A stretch of DNA of 64,000 nt from an uncultured Acetatifactor sp. (GTDB taxonomy: Bacteria; Bacillota; Clostridia; Lachnospirales; Lachnospiraceae): positions 62,001 through 126,000 of the forward strand of contig CAJUAB010000010.1 in the NCBI GenBank assembly GCA_910583845.1. Direction: 5' to 3'. Numbering within the stretch: position 1 is the first letter of the stretch; each line of letters begins with the position of its first letter. This document shows positions 38,618-46,419 of the stretch, piece by piece. Made by a program: the position numbers and the translations under genes. Below the pieces are notes generated by a model that made no database searches, had not been told where the DNA came from, and worked only from the letters and a program-made list of their open reading frames with translations.

Positions 38618-38782
38618 ATGAAAAAAATATTAAAAGAGACTCTGGTTGTCGTCTCTGTATTCTTAATCCTTCTGCGTCTGCCACCTGAAGGGCAAAATGA
38701 CAATCAAAAAACAGTATCCGATGGCAAATCTTCTTATAGCCTGTTATGTGATGAAACTGAAAGTGAAATCAAGGCAAAATAA
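38618..38782 (+). CDS. 54-residue exported peptide, candidate pheromone precursor
   Basis: Starts MKKILKETLVVVSVFLILL, a basic n-region and hydrophobic core typical of a signal sequence, followed by a hydrophilic 30-residue tail containing GKSSYSLLCDE and ending EIKAK. ATG 38618 has GAGG 7 nt upstream. It is convergent with the regulator gene, one base separating the stops, and has its own operator-linked promoter. Size and plan match Phr/PapR/SHP-type precursors that are secreted, trimmed and re-imported to bind a cytoplasmic regulator. Which part would be the mature signal is unknown. Confidence 0.65.
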   Translation: MKKILKETLVVVSVFLILLRLPPEGQNDNQKTVSDGKSSYSLLCDETESEIKAK

Positions 38783-38783
38783 C

Positions 38784-40682
38784 TCATTGCGCTTGAAGAT
38801 TTTTCAATTTATTCTGATAAAATTCTTCACGTATCCGACTTTTACAGAGTCTGGCAAGCTGAATGCACTTTTGCAGTTCATGCTCCGTACATATTTTTTC
38901 TTCTATCAAAACACTGTCAGCGGAGCATTCTCTTTGATTCCACCATTTGTTATATATACATCTCATAAGCATATTCATTCTTCGCATTGACAGGCATTCC
39001 TGCATGATTTCGTCGCTTATTTCGTTGGACCTCTCGAACTCACCTTCATCTCCCAGAAAACTTGCGATATTACTCATAAATGTCTCATATGTATCTATGT
39101 AGGCCTTAATTCCATTATCTTTCACAAGCTGTCTGCAGGCTGATAACAATAAGTTGATATACATCTTTTTTTCCTGCCCTTCTGATTTCATCGCAATATT
39201 ACATAAATATTCCATCTCCCCGCAGGTAAGATAACTCTCTTCATCCTGTTTTATACATTTCAAAGGAACCGTATACTCCAGAATCCTTTTCAGCCTCTCC
39301 ACACACTCTTCCTTCTCAATGCGCTTCAAATGATACAGATACAGCGTCTCCAAAAACCCCATCTGCTGTCGGTTAATTGTCAGCTCCATGGGCAGCATCT
39401 CCCGCAGGCGTGGCAATATCCTGCTCAGGGCATCTGTATCCATTCTGCTTACAAATGCGCTGACAGCCTCGTCGTATAGAACTATGGCCTCATATCGGTC
39501 GGTGATTACACTTTCCCTTGCATACTCACAGGATAATCCCAGCCGTTCAAGCAGCTCCCCTATGATCTCGATCTGGGTGTTGGATTTTTTGCTCTCCAGA
39601 CGCTGCACAGTCCTTTTCTCACAGATTCCCGCGCACAGCTCCTCCACTGACATGCCCAGCATCTTCCGACGTTTTCTCACCACATCTCCATAGCAATAAT
39701 TCTGCGTCTGCCAGTAAAGATAGCAGTCATTCTCCATTCTTTCCGGCACGCCTCCGTCCCTGTATACCTGGGATAATACCTTTCTCCACTCCCGTACCTG
39801 TTCCAATGTGGACAATAATTCCCTGATACTGCCCGGGACAGTCCCCAGCTCCCGGGACAGCAGAACCAGCGCCTGTTCCTCTATTTCCAGAAGTTCGCTC
39901 AAATAATACATCCTCTCAGTGGAGCGCAGTACTTCCACCGCACTGGCGGATATACGGAACAGCCGCTCACAGTCCCAGACCTCTCCGGGTTTTTTCATCA
40001 GCTCTGCACAGAGATAATAGGCCGCTTTGGAACCGATTCTTGCACGGCTGTAAATATCCATCCCGGATTCCTGTACCGCTTCCAGTAAAGCCTCATAGGC
40101 CATTGCCTTATAGGAATCCCTCCAACCGCTCTCCGCAATTTGTCCCACATCGCCGCCGCTATGGATAAACTCCAGCAGCAGATTCCATTCCTGGCCTGAC
40201 AGCAGGCATTTTTTCCATTGGCGCATATGGTACTCCGGCATCGTGCATGCAATGGCATGTTGTAAAACCGTGCGCCGTTCCTCTTCCATTGCTTCCTGAC
40301 GGCGCATCAGCTGTACCTTCATGGTCAGATAAAATTGAGACTCTATGGCATTGCCGCTCGGCGCGTTTTCCTCATATTGGCGAATCATCCGCCATGCTCT
40401 GTCCGGTTCATCGTTCTCTATGGCGAAAAGCAGGTCCTGCCGGGCTGTCCAGCGAGCGTATTCATCCGGCTGTAAATAGTCCTCATAGCCATCGTTTGTC
40501 ACCCCCAGTCTCTCTAACAGCCGATCCCGGGTCATCTTTTCCGGCAGGCGCTTCCCCTCCTCAATCCTGTTCATCATGCTGACCGAGCAAATCCCCCATC
40601 CCAGCTGTTCCAGCGTGACATTTTTGCCTGTTCTGATGGCTTTCATAAAATCGCTGAAGTACATCCCATATTTGCGTTTCAT
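38784..40682 (-). CDS. Large double-HTH XRE regulator, RRNPP-like
   Basis: A 632-residue soluble protein. One HTH lies at about 8-60 (FMKAIRTGKNVTLEQLGWGICSVS) and a second at about 328-390 (RKRRKMLGMSVEELCAGICEKRTVQRLE). Helical, TPR-like stretches fill 75-320 and 400-625. RRNPP regulators (Rgg, PlcR, NprR) have one N-terminal HTH and TPRs and bind re-imported peptides; this protein looks like two such modules fused. Position next to the signal-peptide gene and the operators makes it the probable activator. TATAAT-like sequence precedes the gene near 40725-40730. Confidence 0.75.
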   Translation of the reverse strand: MKRKYGMYFSDFMKAIRTGKNVTLEQLGWGICSVSMMNRIEEGKRLPEKMTRDRLLERLGVTNDGYEDYLQPDEYARWTARQDLLFAIENDEPDRAWRMIRQYEENAPSGNAIESQFYLTMKVQLMRRQEAMEEERRTVLQHAIACTMPEYHMRQWKKCLLSGQEWNLLLEFIHSGGDVGQIAESGWRDSYKAMAYEALLEAVQESGMDIYSRARIGSKAAYYLCAELMKKPGEVWDCERLFRISASAVEVLRSTERMYYLSELLEIEEQALVLLSRELGTVPGSIRELLSTLEQVREWRKVLSQVYRDGGVPERMENDCYLYWQTQNYCYGDVVRKRRKMLGMSVEELCAGICEKRTVQRLESKKSNTQIEIIGELLERLGLSCEYARESVITDRYEAIVLYDEAVSAFVSRMDTDALSRILPRLREMLPMELTINRQQMGFLETLYLYHLKRIEKEECVERLKRILEYTVPLKCIKQDEESYLTCGEMEYLCNIAMKSEGQEKKMYINLLLSACRQLVKDNGIKAYIDTYETFMSNIASFLGDEGEFERSNEISDEIMQECLSMRRMNMLMRCIYNKWWNQRECSADSVLIEEKICTEHELQKCIQLARLCKSRIREEFYQNKLKNLQAQ

Positions 40683-40744
40683 CCTGTCTCTGCCTCCGCG
40701 CTGTCGTATGCAGTGTCTCTGACAGGATTATACCAAATCGTGCA

Positions 40745-40794
40745 GAAAAAAAACACTCAAAACAGTAATCTTTTTCGATTGCTGTTTTGGGTGT
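40745..40794 (-). terminator. Strong terminator of the lipoprotein operon
   Basis: 18-nt arms beginning ACACTCAAAACAG (40753-40770 with 40777-40794) around a 6-nt loop, followed on the minus strand by eight T residues. It separates the lipoprotein operon from the regulator gene. Confidence 0.92.
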
Positions 40795-40817
40795 CCAGCA
40801 TAACTGTGTTCAAAGCA

Positions 40818-41927
40818 TTATTTCCCCAGCGGAACATACTTAAGCCAGTTCTCTTCCCCATCTTTTCCCAGCAGGAGGAGACGTCCGTCAGCCAGAAACG
40901 TGAGCGGCCAGAATTCCAGGTCGCCGCCAAAATCAATATCCGCTATATGTACACGATTTTCCATGACTCCATTCTCGCCGTCATACGCCCAGGCCCCGCT
41001 ATATGGGCTAAAGAGCAAAAGATTGGTATCCGTGCCGCGGGACATGGCGGAAAAGACCTCATCGCCTGAAAAGCAGAGGGACGAATCTCCTTTGAGGATG
41101 GAGCCGTTTGCCACATCAAGCCTGCCTATTTCGATTTTCTCACCCTGCTCGCTGTGAAGCAGGTAAATCTGCCCATCCTTTCCCGACGCCGCCTGATAAA
41201 TCCACCCGGTCCCCAATGATTTCGGGGTAAATCTGTACATAAGCTCTCCTTCGCTGTCAAGGATGATTCCGTCTCTGTTTACCGTCCATTGCAGATAGTA
41301 TGTGCCGTCCTTGTCAATCAGGAACCACATCGGCATCTGTTTTGTCTCAAGGTATGGCGAAACATCCATCACTTTCTCCACCTGGTAATTTTCATCAAGC
41401 TGCCAGATATAACTCTTCTCCCCGCTGGAATCCGCCATGAACAGATGAATTTTCCCCTGCATATCCATTGCGATCTGACAGACATCCAACCCCTCCGGAT
41501 TATCAATATTGGCCCTGTTCTGCTCATCCGCGCCCAATGACATAATGTATAAATCCCGGGTTCCATAGACGAGATAAATATTCTCCCCATCAGACGCGCA
41601 GCGGCGCATAGCGCCCAGCAAATCTATATCGTCTTCCAGGCGGCAACGGATATCCTGTGCCATCGCATTTACAGGAACTGTCAGCAGCTTGGGCATGTCT
41701 GTAGATAATTCGGGATCTTCACTTTCCTCCGCCACCTGCATTTCTGTCTGACCAGAGACAGGCGTATCCGATATTTCTTCTTTTTCCGCGCTGACCGTCT
41801 CCGCAATATTTCTGTCAACGGTTTCCGGCGCGAACTCGCCGCCCCGTCCGCATCCACAGAGGGCGGTTATGACCGTCAGAAAAATCATGGATGCTTTTCT
41901 TCGAAAGACCAAAGAATATCTGCTCAA
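40818..41927 (-). CDS. Propeller-like lipoprotein (paralogue 2)
   Basis: A 369-residue exported lipoprotein (lipobox LCGC, Cys26) with a Ser/Glu-rich linker and a beta-rich domain with repeated short motifs such as DGENIYLVYGTRDLYIMSLGAD and DGTYYLQWTVNRDG, resembling a beta-propeller. It is clearly paralogous to 43295-44371: both share NPEGLDVC, LCFSGDE, TDTNLLLFSPYSG and EFWPLTFLADGRLLLLGK. TTG start at 41927 follows GGGAGG. Last gene of the operon. Function unknown; it may partner the solute-binding protein. Confidence 0.7.
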   Translation of the reverse strand: MSRYSLVFRRKASMIFLTVITALCGCGRGGEFAPETVDRNIAETVSAEKEEISDTPVSGQTEMQVAEESEDPELSTDMPKLLTVPVNAMAQDIRCRLEDDIDLLGAMRRCASDGENIYLVYGTRDLYIMSLGADEQNRANIDNPEGLDVCQIAMDMQGKIHLFMADSSGEKSYIWQLDENYQVEKVMDVSPYLETKQMPMWFLIDKDGTYYLQWTVNRDGIILDSEGELMYRFTPKSLGTGWIYQAASGKDGQIYLLHSEQGEKIEIGRLDVANGSILKGDSSLCFSGDEVFSAMSRGTDTNLLLFSPYSGAWAYDGENGVMENRVHIADIDFGGDLEFWPLTFLADGRLLLLGKDGEENWLKYVPLGK

Positions 41928-41933
41928 TTTTTC

Positions 41934-43253
41934 TCATCCTCCCTGTTTATTCTCACTGATATATATGCTGGCCCTGTTCTGGATGATATTCGCCACATCG
42001 TCTATATTCCGGTCCTCATTGAATAGGTACTCCACTTCCTCCAGCAGAATGTTATACAGGTTATAGTCAACGGTTGCGTTATTCTCTATCTTACGAATAA
42101 GGGACCTCAGTGTTTCGGCATCTTCCTCTGTGATCTCATAGATCTCCACAGGTTCCTCTCCCTCAAAACGCAGAACCCCCTTTGCCACCTTTTCGCCATT
42201 AGCGTCATATTCCGCCCTCATCGCCTCCTCCAGTTTTTGTTCCATGGAACTGACCCGAAGGGGCAAAGCGTTTGTGATACTGTCCTGATATGCAGGATCA
42301 AGAAAACTTCTTATAAAATCCCATGACGCTTCCATGTTTTTACTGGACGCACTGATTCCCATAGCCAGACTGGCGATTCCCGCCATGGTTCCGCATCCCT
42401 GGTCAAACGGGTAGCCAATATACACGGGCGTTCTTCCAAAAAGCATTCTTACGCCGGTTATCCCACTGGCATCGTCAATGGAAACCGGATACAGAAGGGC
42501 CTGCCCCCCGGCAAACATTTCCTTTGCCGAGTATTCATCCGTTATATTCAGATGAAGCGGAAACTGATTGGCAAAATGCAGGATTTCCTTGAAGCTCTCC
42601 CTGTTGAAGTCACATGTGCCCTCGGCCCAGTCAATATAGTTTTCCAGACTTCCGTAACACATCATTCCAAAAACAGCCTTTTTCGTTTCCCCGGGAAAAA
42701 GAATGCCATCGTCGCCCAGCATATTGTACGCGTCCTCTAACTGCTGTACATTCATGCCCTCCAGCCGGGCCAGCTGATCGTTGACCGTGGCATAGCTGTC
42801 TATTTTATAGCCGGGCACAAGCACATACAGACTGTCCCCTACCGCGAAGGCATCCAGAATATTACAGTAGTAGTCCTGCCTGTCAAATGACTCATCCTCC
42901 TGCAGGAAGGGATACAGATCGGCCAGCATGCCGCTGGAAGCGTCAAGGGGCGAATACTGTCTGCCAAAGTTGATCAGATCCGGGCCTTTCCCTGCGGTAA
43001 TCTCTATTTTGATCTGGTTCAGAGCTTCGCGCGGGTCCGGATAATTGTCCAGATAATTGACTGTCTCGATTTTTACATCCGTATGCTTTTCATTATACAG
43101 ATTTACCCAACGGGATAAATCCGCGCCCCCCAGCGTGGCCAGCGTCAGGGTTTCTATTTCTGTTTCCGTCTCCGCGTTTGCGGGCGGTCTGACGCCACAT
43201 CCGGTGAGCAAAAAACAGCCTGCCAGCATAATCCATATACTATTTTTTTTCAT
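41934..43253 (-). CDS. Extracellular solute-binding lipoprotein (family 1), orphan
   Basis: A 439-residue lipoprotein (lipobox LLTGC, Cys19) with the periplasmic-binding-protein fold of family 1 sugar receptors: VNLYNEKHTDVKIETVNY near 50, GKGPDLINFG near 85, and a C-terminal Leu/Asn-rich helical part. No ABC permease or ATPase genes accompany it, so it is either served by a transporter elsewhere or acts as a receptor. It lies between two paralogous propeller-like lipoproteins with gaps of 6 and 41 nt, indicating one operon under the 44.5 kb operator. Confidence 0.85.
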   Translation of the reverse strand: MKKNSIWIMLAGCFLLTGCGVRPPANAETETEIETLTLATLGGADLSRWVNLYNEKHTDVKIETVNYLDNYPDPREALNQIKIEITAGKGPDLINFGRQYSPLDASSGMLADLYPFLQEDESFDRQDYYCNILDAFAVGDSLYVLVPGYKIDSYATVNDQLARLEGMNVQQLEDAYNMLGDDGILFPGETKKAVFGMMCYGSLENYIDWAEGTCDFNRESFKEILHFANQFPLHLNITDEYSAKEMFAGGQALLYPVSIDDASGITGVRMLFGRTPVYIGYPFDQGCGTMAGIASLAMGISASSKNMEASWDFIRSFLDPAYQDSITNALPLRVSSMEQKLEEAMRAEYDANGEKVAKGVLRFEGEEPVEIYEITEEDAETLRSLIRKIENNATVDYNLYNILLEEVEYLFNEDRNIDDVANIIQNRASIYISENKQGG

Positions 43254-43294
43254 CCCGCCTCCCTGATTTATTCAAAACCCCTTTTACAATCCCT

Positions 43295-44371
43295 TTACTG
43301 TCCCGATGGCAGATATTTGAGCCAGATGTCGTCGCCCGTCTTTCCCAGCAACAGCAGCCGTCCGTCAGCCAGAAATGTGAGTGGCCAGAATTCCGTATCA
43401 CTGTCAAATCCAATATCGGATATCGGCACACGATTATCAAGGATTTCGCTTTCCGGATCACAGGCCCATACTCCGCTGTACGGGCTGAAAAGCAGCAGAT
43501 TCGTATCCGTACCTCCGGACATTGCGCTGAAGGTCTCGTCACCCGAAAAACACAGAGGGGAATCTTCCTTCATTATGGTACAGCTTTCCACGTCCAACTG
43601 GCTGATTTCCAGTTTTTCGTCCATGTAGCCATGGATAAGATAAATCCCGCCATCTTTGCCCACGGCAGCCTGGTAAATCCACTTGACCCCCAGGGACTTT
43701 GGCGTGAATCTGTGCATGAGCGCGCCCTCTCCGTCAATGATCATACCATCCCTGTTCACGGACCATTGCAGATAATATCTGCCCGCCTTATCGATCAGAA
43801 ACCACCCCGGCATATTTTTTGTATCAAAATAAGCAGAAATATCAATCTCTTTGTCAATCTTACCGCTTTCGTCAAGCCGCCGGATAAACCACTGATCCCC
43901 CTCAAGGCTCATGAGCAGATGAATCCTTCCGTAAATATCCATAGCAATATTGCAAACATCCAATCCCTCCGGATTTTCAATATTCATCCGGCTATGTCCA
44001 TCTGCGCCAATGGGCATATAATATAAGTCCTGCTCTCCATATGCAAGATATATATTTTCTCCGTCAAACCGGCATCTGCGCATAGCCCGCAGCAAGTCAA
44101 TATCATCCTCACTGTGGTAATGAACATCCTCCGTCCGGGTATTTACGGGAATATCCAGCGGTTTGGGCAAATCCGTGGACTGTTCATCCCTTTCCGTTGG
44201 TGCGAAGCCTGAATTGCCGTTGCTGACATCCTGCTGTGGCGGTTCCGCTTCCGTATGGTCCCTGGGTATCGTTTGGACCGGAATCCTGTCGTCCTGCCCA
44301 CAGCCAGATAAATAGATTATGGCAATCAGTAATAAGATTAGTCTTCTTTCAATAACCTTAATCCTACACAT
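43295..44371 (-). CDS. Propeller-like lipoprotein (paralogue 1)
   Basis: A 358-residue exported lipoprotein (lipobox LSGC, Cys24), Pro/Glu-rich linker to about 90, then a beta-rich domain with DGENIYLAYGEQDLYYMPIGAD, AMDIYGRIHLLMS and KDGGIYLIHGY repeats. Paralogous to 40818-41927 along the whole mature part. ATG 44371 follows GGAG by 6 nt and is preferred to the ATG four codons upstream. First gene of the three-gene operon. Confidence 0.7.
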   Translation of the reverse strand: MCRIKVIERRLILLLIAIIYLSGCGQDDRIPVQTIPRDHTEAEPPQQDVSNGNSGFAPTERDEQSTDLPKPLDIPVNTRTEDVHYHSEDDIDLLRAMRRCRFDGENIYLAYGEQDLYYMPIGADGHSRMNIENPEGLDVCNIAMDIYGRIHLLMSLEGDQWFIRRLDESGKIDKEIDISAYFDTKNMPGWFLIDKAGRYYLQWSVNRDGMIIDGEGALMHRFTPKSLGVKWIYQAAVGKDGGIYLIHGYMDEKLEISQLDVESCTIMKEDSPLCFSGDETFSAMSGGTDTNLLLFSPYSGVWACDPESEILDNRVPISDIGFDSDTEFWPLTFLADGRLLLLGKTGDDIWLKYLPSGQ

Positions 44372-44494
44372 TTTCCGCTCCATTATCTATGAATGTTGAA
44401 ATATCGCTTGTAATCAACTATATTTCCAAATGCTGGCTACACCGCATTAGTAACTTATATCGAATTGGATGCGCACCTGTTTTCCAACAAAATT

Positions 44495-44569
44495 ATTGTA
44501 TTTCATTTTCTGCTATCAAACAAGTGCCAAAGTTGTCAAGTTTACTTAAACTATTGACAACTCCGGCAC
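44495..44569 (-). promoter_or_regulatory. Lipoprotein operon promoter with the same operator half-site
   Basis: On the minus strand, TTGACAACTTTGG, 3 bp, TTGTTT (44518-44523), 17 bp, TACAAT (44495-44500): exactly the layout of the radical SAM promoter at 38.5 kb. The second half-site (44554-44569, TTGACAACTCCGG) is less well conserved and is 14 bp from the first (44524-44539); no good promoter faces the other way. The remainder of the 44372-44631 gap has nothing else except the hairpin at 44596. Confidence 0.8.
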
Positions 44570-44595
44570 CCGCTTGGCTCCCTGTTCTGTATTCT

Positions 44596-44629
44596 CATAA
44601 AAACGCGTCAAATACCTTCTGCGTTTATG
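44596..44629 (-). terminator. Possible terminator after the first AAA-ATPase gene
   Basis: CATAAAAACGC and GCGTTTATG pair with a bulge. On the minus strand the 3' arm includes a TTTTT run. It lies just past the stop at 44632. Confidence 0.45.
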
Positions 44630-44631
44630 AT

Positions 44632-46329
44632 TCACCCCACTTTCAGGGCACTCCCGATCAGCACCTTCTTGCCGCAGAAAGCAAATCCGTATGCTCTGAT
44701 CCGCTCCTTTACGATTCCCTTCGCCACCAGGCCCGCCATATAGTCTTTCTTCCGAATCTGTTCCAGGGCCCGCTGTACCGTATCGGCCAGCTCCCTCTCG
44801 TCCTCCTCCTGCACCTTGAATTCTATCACAATGGCATTGTCCTCCCGAACTTTGGGCTCCAGCATCACGTCATACCGCCCGAATCCGCTCTCCCGGTTCG
44901 ATGTGATCACATATCTGCCCTCCAGCTCCACCATCAGGCCCAGCACAAAGCCGTGATAAAAACGCTCCGGCTCCTCCCCTGCTGCCCCCTTTCCCGTGTC
45001 AAAATAGCTGAATACCTCCAGGGTCACTCTGTTCATAAAGGTGTTCATGGCTTTCACGTCATCTGACAGCAGCGCCTGCAAAAAGGCATTTTTGACCCTG
45101 CGGCATCCGTCAAACCAGCCCTCGATCATCTGCTCAAACATGGCCTGCACTTCCATGTTTGTCAGCTTCAGCTCGTACTCCGCCCTGCGCCTGACAGTAC
45201 TGAACTCATAATGCACCGCTTTCAGGTATCCGCTGGCCAGCAGCAGGCTCCACACGGCGTCATCCCCCTGGTCCAGCTGGCTGAATACAATCTGCTCGTC
45301 TAAGGATACGCAAAGGGAATCCCCCTGTAGCAGCCTCTCCATGGTCATCTTGATCTCCGGGCTTCCCTCCCGGATCAGCTTTCCCACCAGGCTGTTGCTG
45401 CTGGAATTGGCCCAATAGGTGCCTGCAACTTTTTTATCCAGAAAATGGATAATGGACCAGGGATTATAGATATCCCCGCGTCCCCCAAAGACAAAGCCGT
45501 CATACCAGTCCCTGACTTCCTGCCTCCGCCCGGACATCCCATACTCCTCCAGCGCCGCGAACACCTCTTCCTCCGTAAAACCAAAACTATCCGCATATTT
45601 CTTCGAGGTGGTTGTCACCACCTCCAGGTTGTTCAGATCCGAAAAGATGGATTCCTTACTGACCCGGGTAATGCCCGTCATAATCCCGCGTTCCAGGTAA
45701 GGGTTTGTCTTGAACGTGGAGTTGAACAGGCTCCTGGTAAAAGCCACCAATTCCTTCCAGTAGCCATTCACATATGCTTCCTGCATGGGGGTATCATATT
45801 CGTCCAGAAGAATGATGGTTTTCCTGCCATAGTACCTTGTGAGATAATCCGACAGCGCCCTCAATGACAATGCGGCCGTGCTGTCCGACATGGCGGCGGA
45901 AACCTCCCGGTAATACGCCTTTTCCTTCTCATTGAGCAAACCGCTGTTGAGCAGATATTCATGCTTATTGTACTGCTCTTCTATCATTCTGCACATGTTT
46001 TCCCTTGCGCCTTCATAGCAGTTCTCCTTGACGCCGGCAAAACTCAGGAACAGAACGGGGTATGTGCCCTGTAAGCCATGATATTTTTCATCCTCCCAGA
46101 TACGCAGCCCCTCAAACAGATCGCCCCTGTCCGCATACATGGTGGAAAAAAATTTCTCCAGCATGCTCATGGTCAATGTTTTTCCAAAACGCCTGGGGCG
46201 GGTGATCAATGTCACCACATCATCCGATTCCCACCATTCTTTTATGAAACCGGTTTTGTCCACATAAAAATTGTTTTTGCTGCGCAGGCTCTCGAAATCC
46301 TGATTGCCTATACTGACCGTCCTCGCCAT
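44632..46329 (-). CDS. AAA-ATPase-like / PD-(D/E)XK nuclease protein, copy A
   Basis: A 565-residue protein. N-terminal P-loop AAA-ATPase-like domain (about 5-220) with ITRPRRFGKTLTM as Walker A and TIILLDEYDTPM as Walker B. The C-terminal PD-(D/E)XK_9-type nuclease domain has SGFGRYDVMLEPK and IVIEFKV, the D..ExK residues intact. ATG 46329 follows AAAGGA. These two-domain proteins are abundant in gut bacteria; a role in defence or mobile-element biology is suspected but not shown. It is almost identical to copy B over its last two thirds. Confidence 0.88.
   Translation of the reverse strand: MARTVSIGNQDFESLRSKNNFYVDKTGFIKEWWESDDVVTLITRPRRFGKTLTMSMLEKFFSTMYADRGDLFEGLRIWEDEKYHGLQGTYPVLFLSFAGVKENCYEGARENMCRMIEEQYNKHEYLLNSGLLNEKEKAYYREVSAAMSDSTAALSLRALSDYLTRYYGRKTIILLDEYDTPMQEAYVNGYWKELVAFTRSLFNSTFKTNPYLERGIMTGITRVSKESIFSDLNNLEVVTTTSKKYADSFGFTEEEVFAALEEYGMSGRRQEVRDWYDGFVFGGRGDIYNPWSIIHFLDKKVAGTYWANSSSNSLVGKLIREGSPEIKMTMERLLQGDSLCVSLDEQIVFSQLDQGDDAVWSLLLASGYLKAVHYEFSTVRRRAEYELKLTNMEVQAMFEQMIEGWFDGCRRVKNAFLQALLSDDVKAMNTFMNRVTLEVFSYFDTGKGAAGEEPERFYHGFVLGLMVELEGRYVITSNRESGFGRYDVMLEPKVREDNAIVIEFKVQEEDERELADTVQRALEQIRKKDYMAGLVAKGIVKERIRAYGFAFCGKKVLIGSALKVG
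44659..45788. repeat. Near-identical block shared with 46438-47567
   Basis: About 1.13 kb, offset 1779 bp from its partner. Inspected by eye, the part from about 44800 to 45788 looks identical, with a handful of changes nearer the 3' ends of the genes. The sharp left edge of similarity is at the DEYDTPM codons. Confidence 0.9.
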
Positions 46330-46419
46330 ATTCATATCCTTTCCTGACAGGCAGGGCCGCAGATTCGTTCCCCCTGTCAACCCCTGCCATATTGATCCCC
46401 GACTTTCATTTATCACCGA

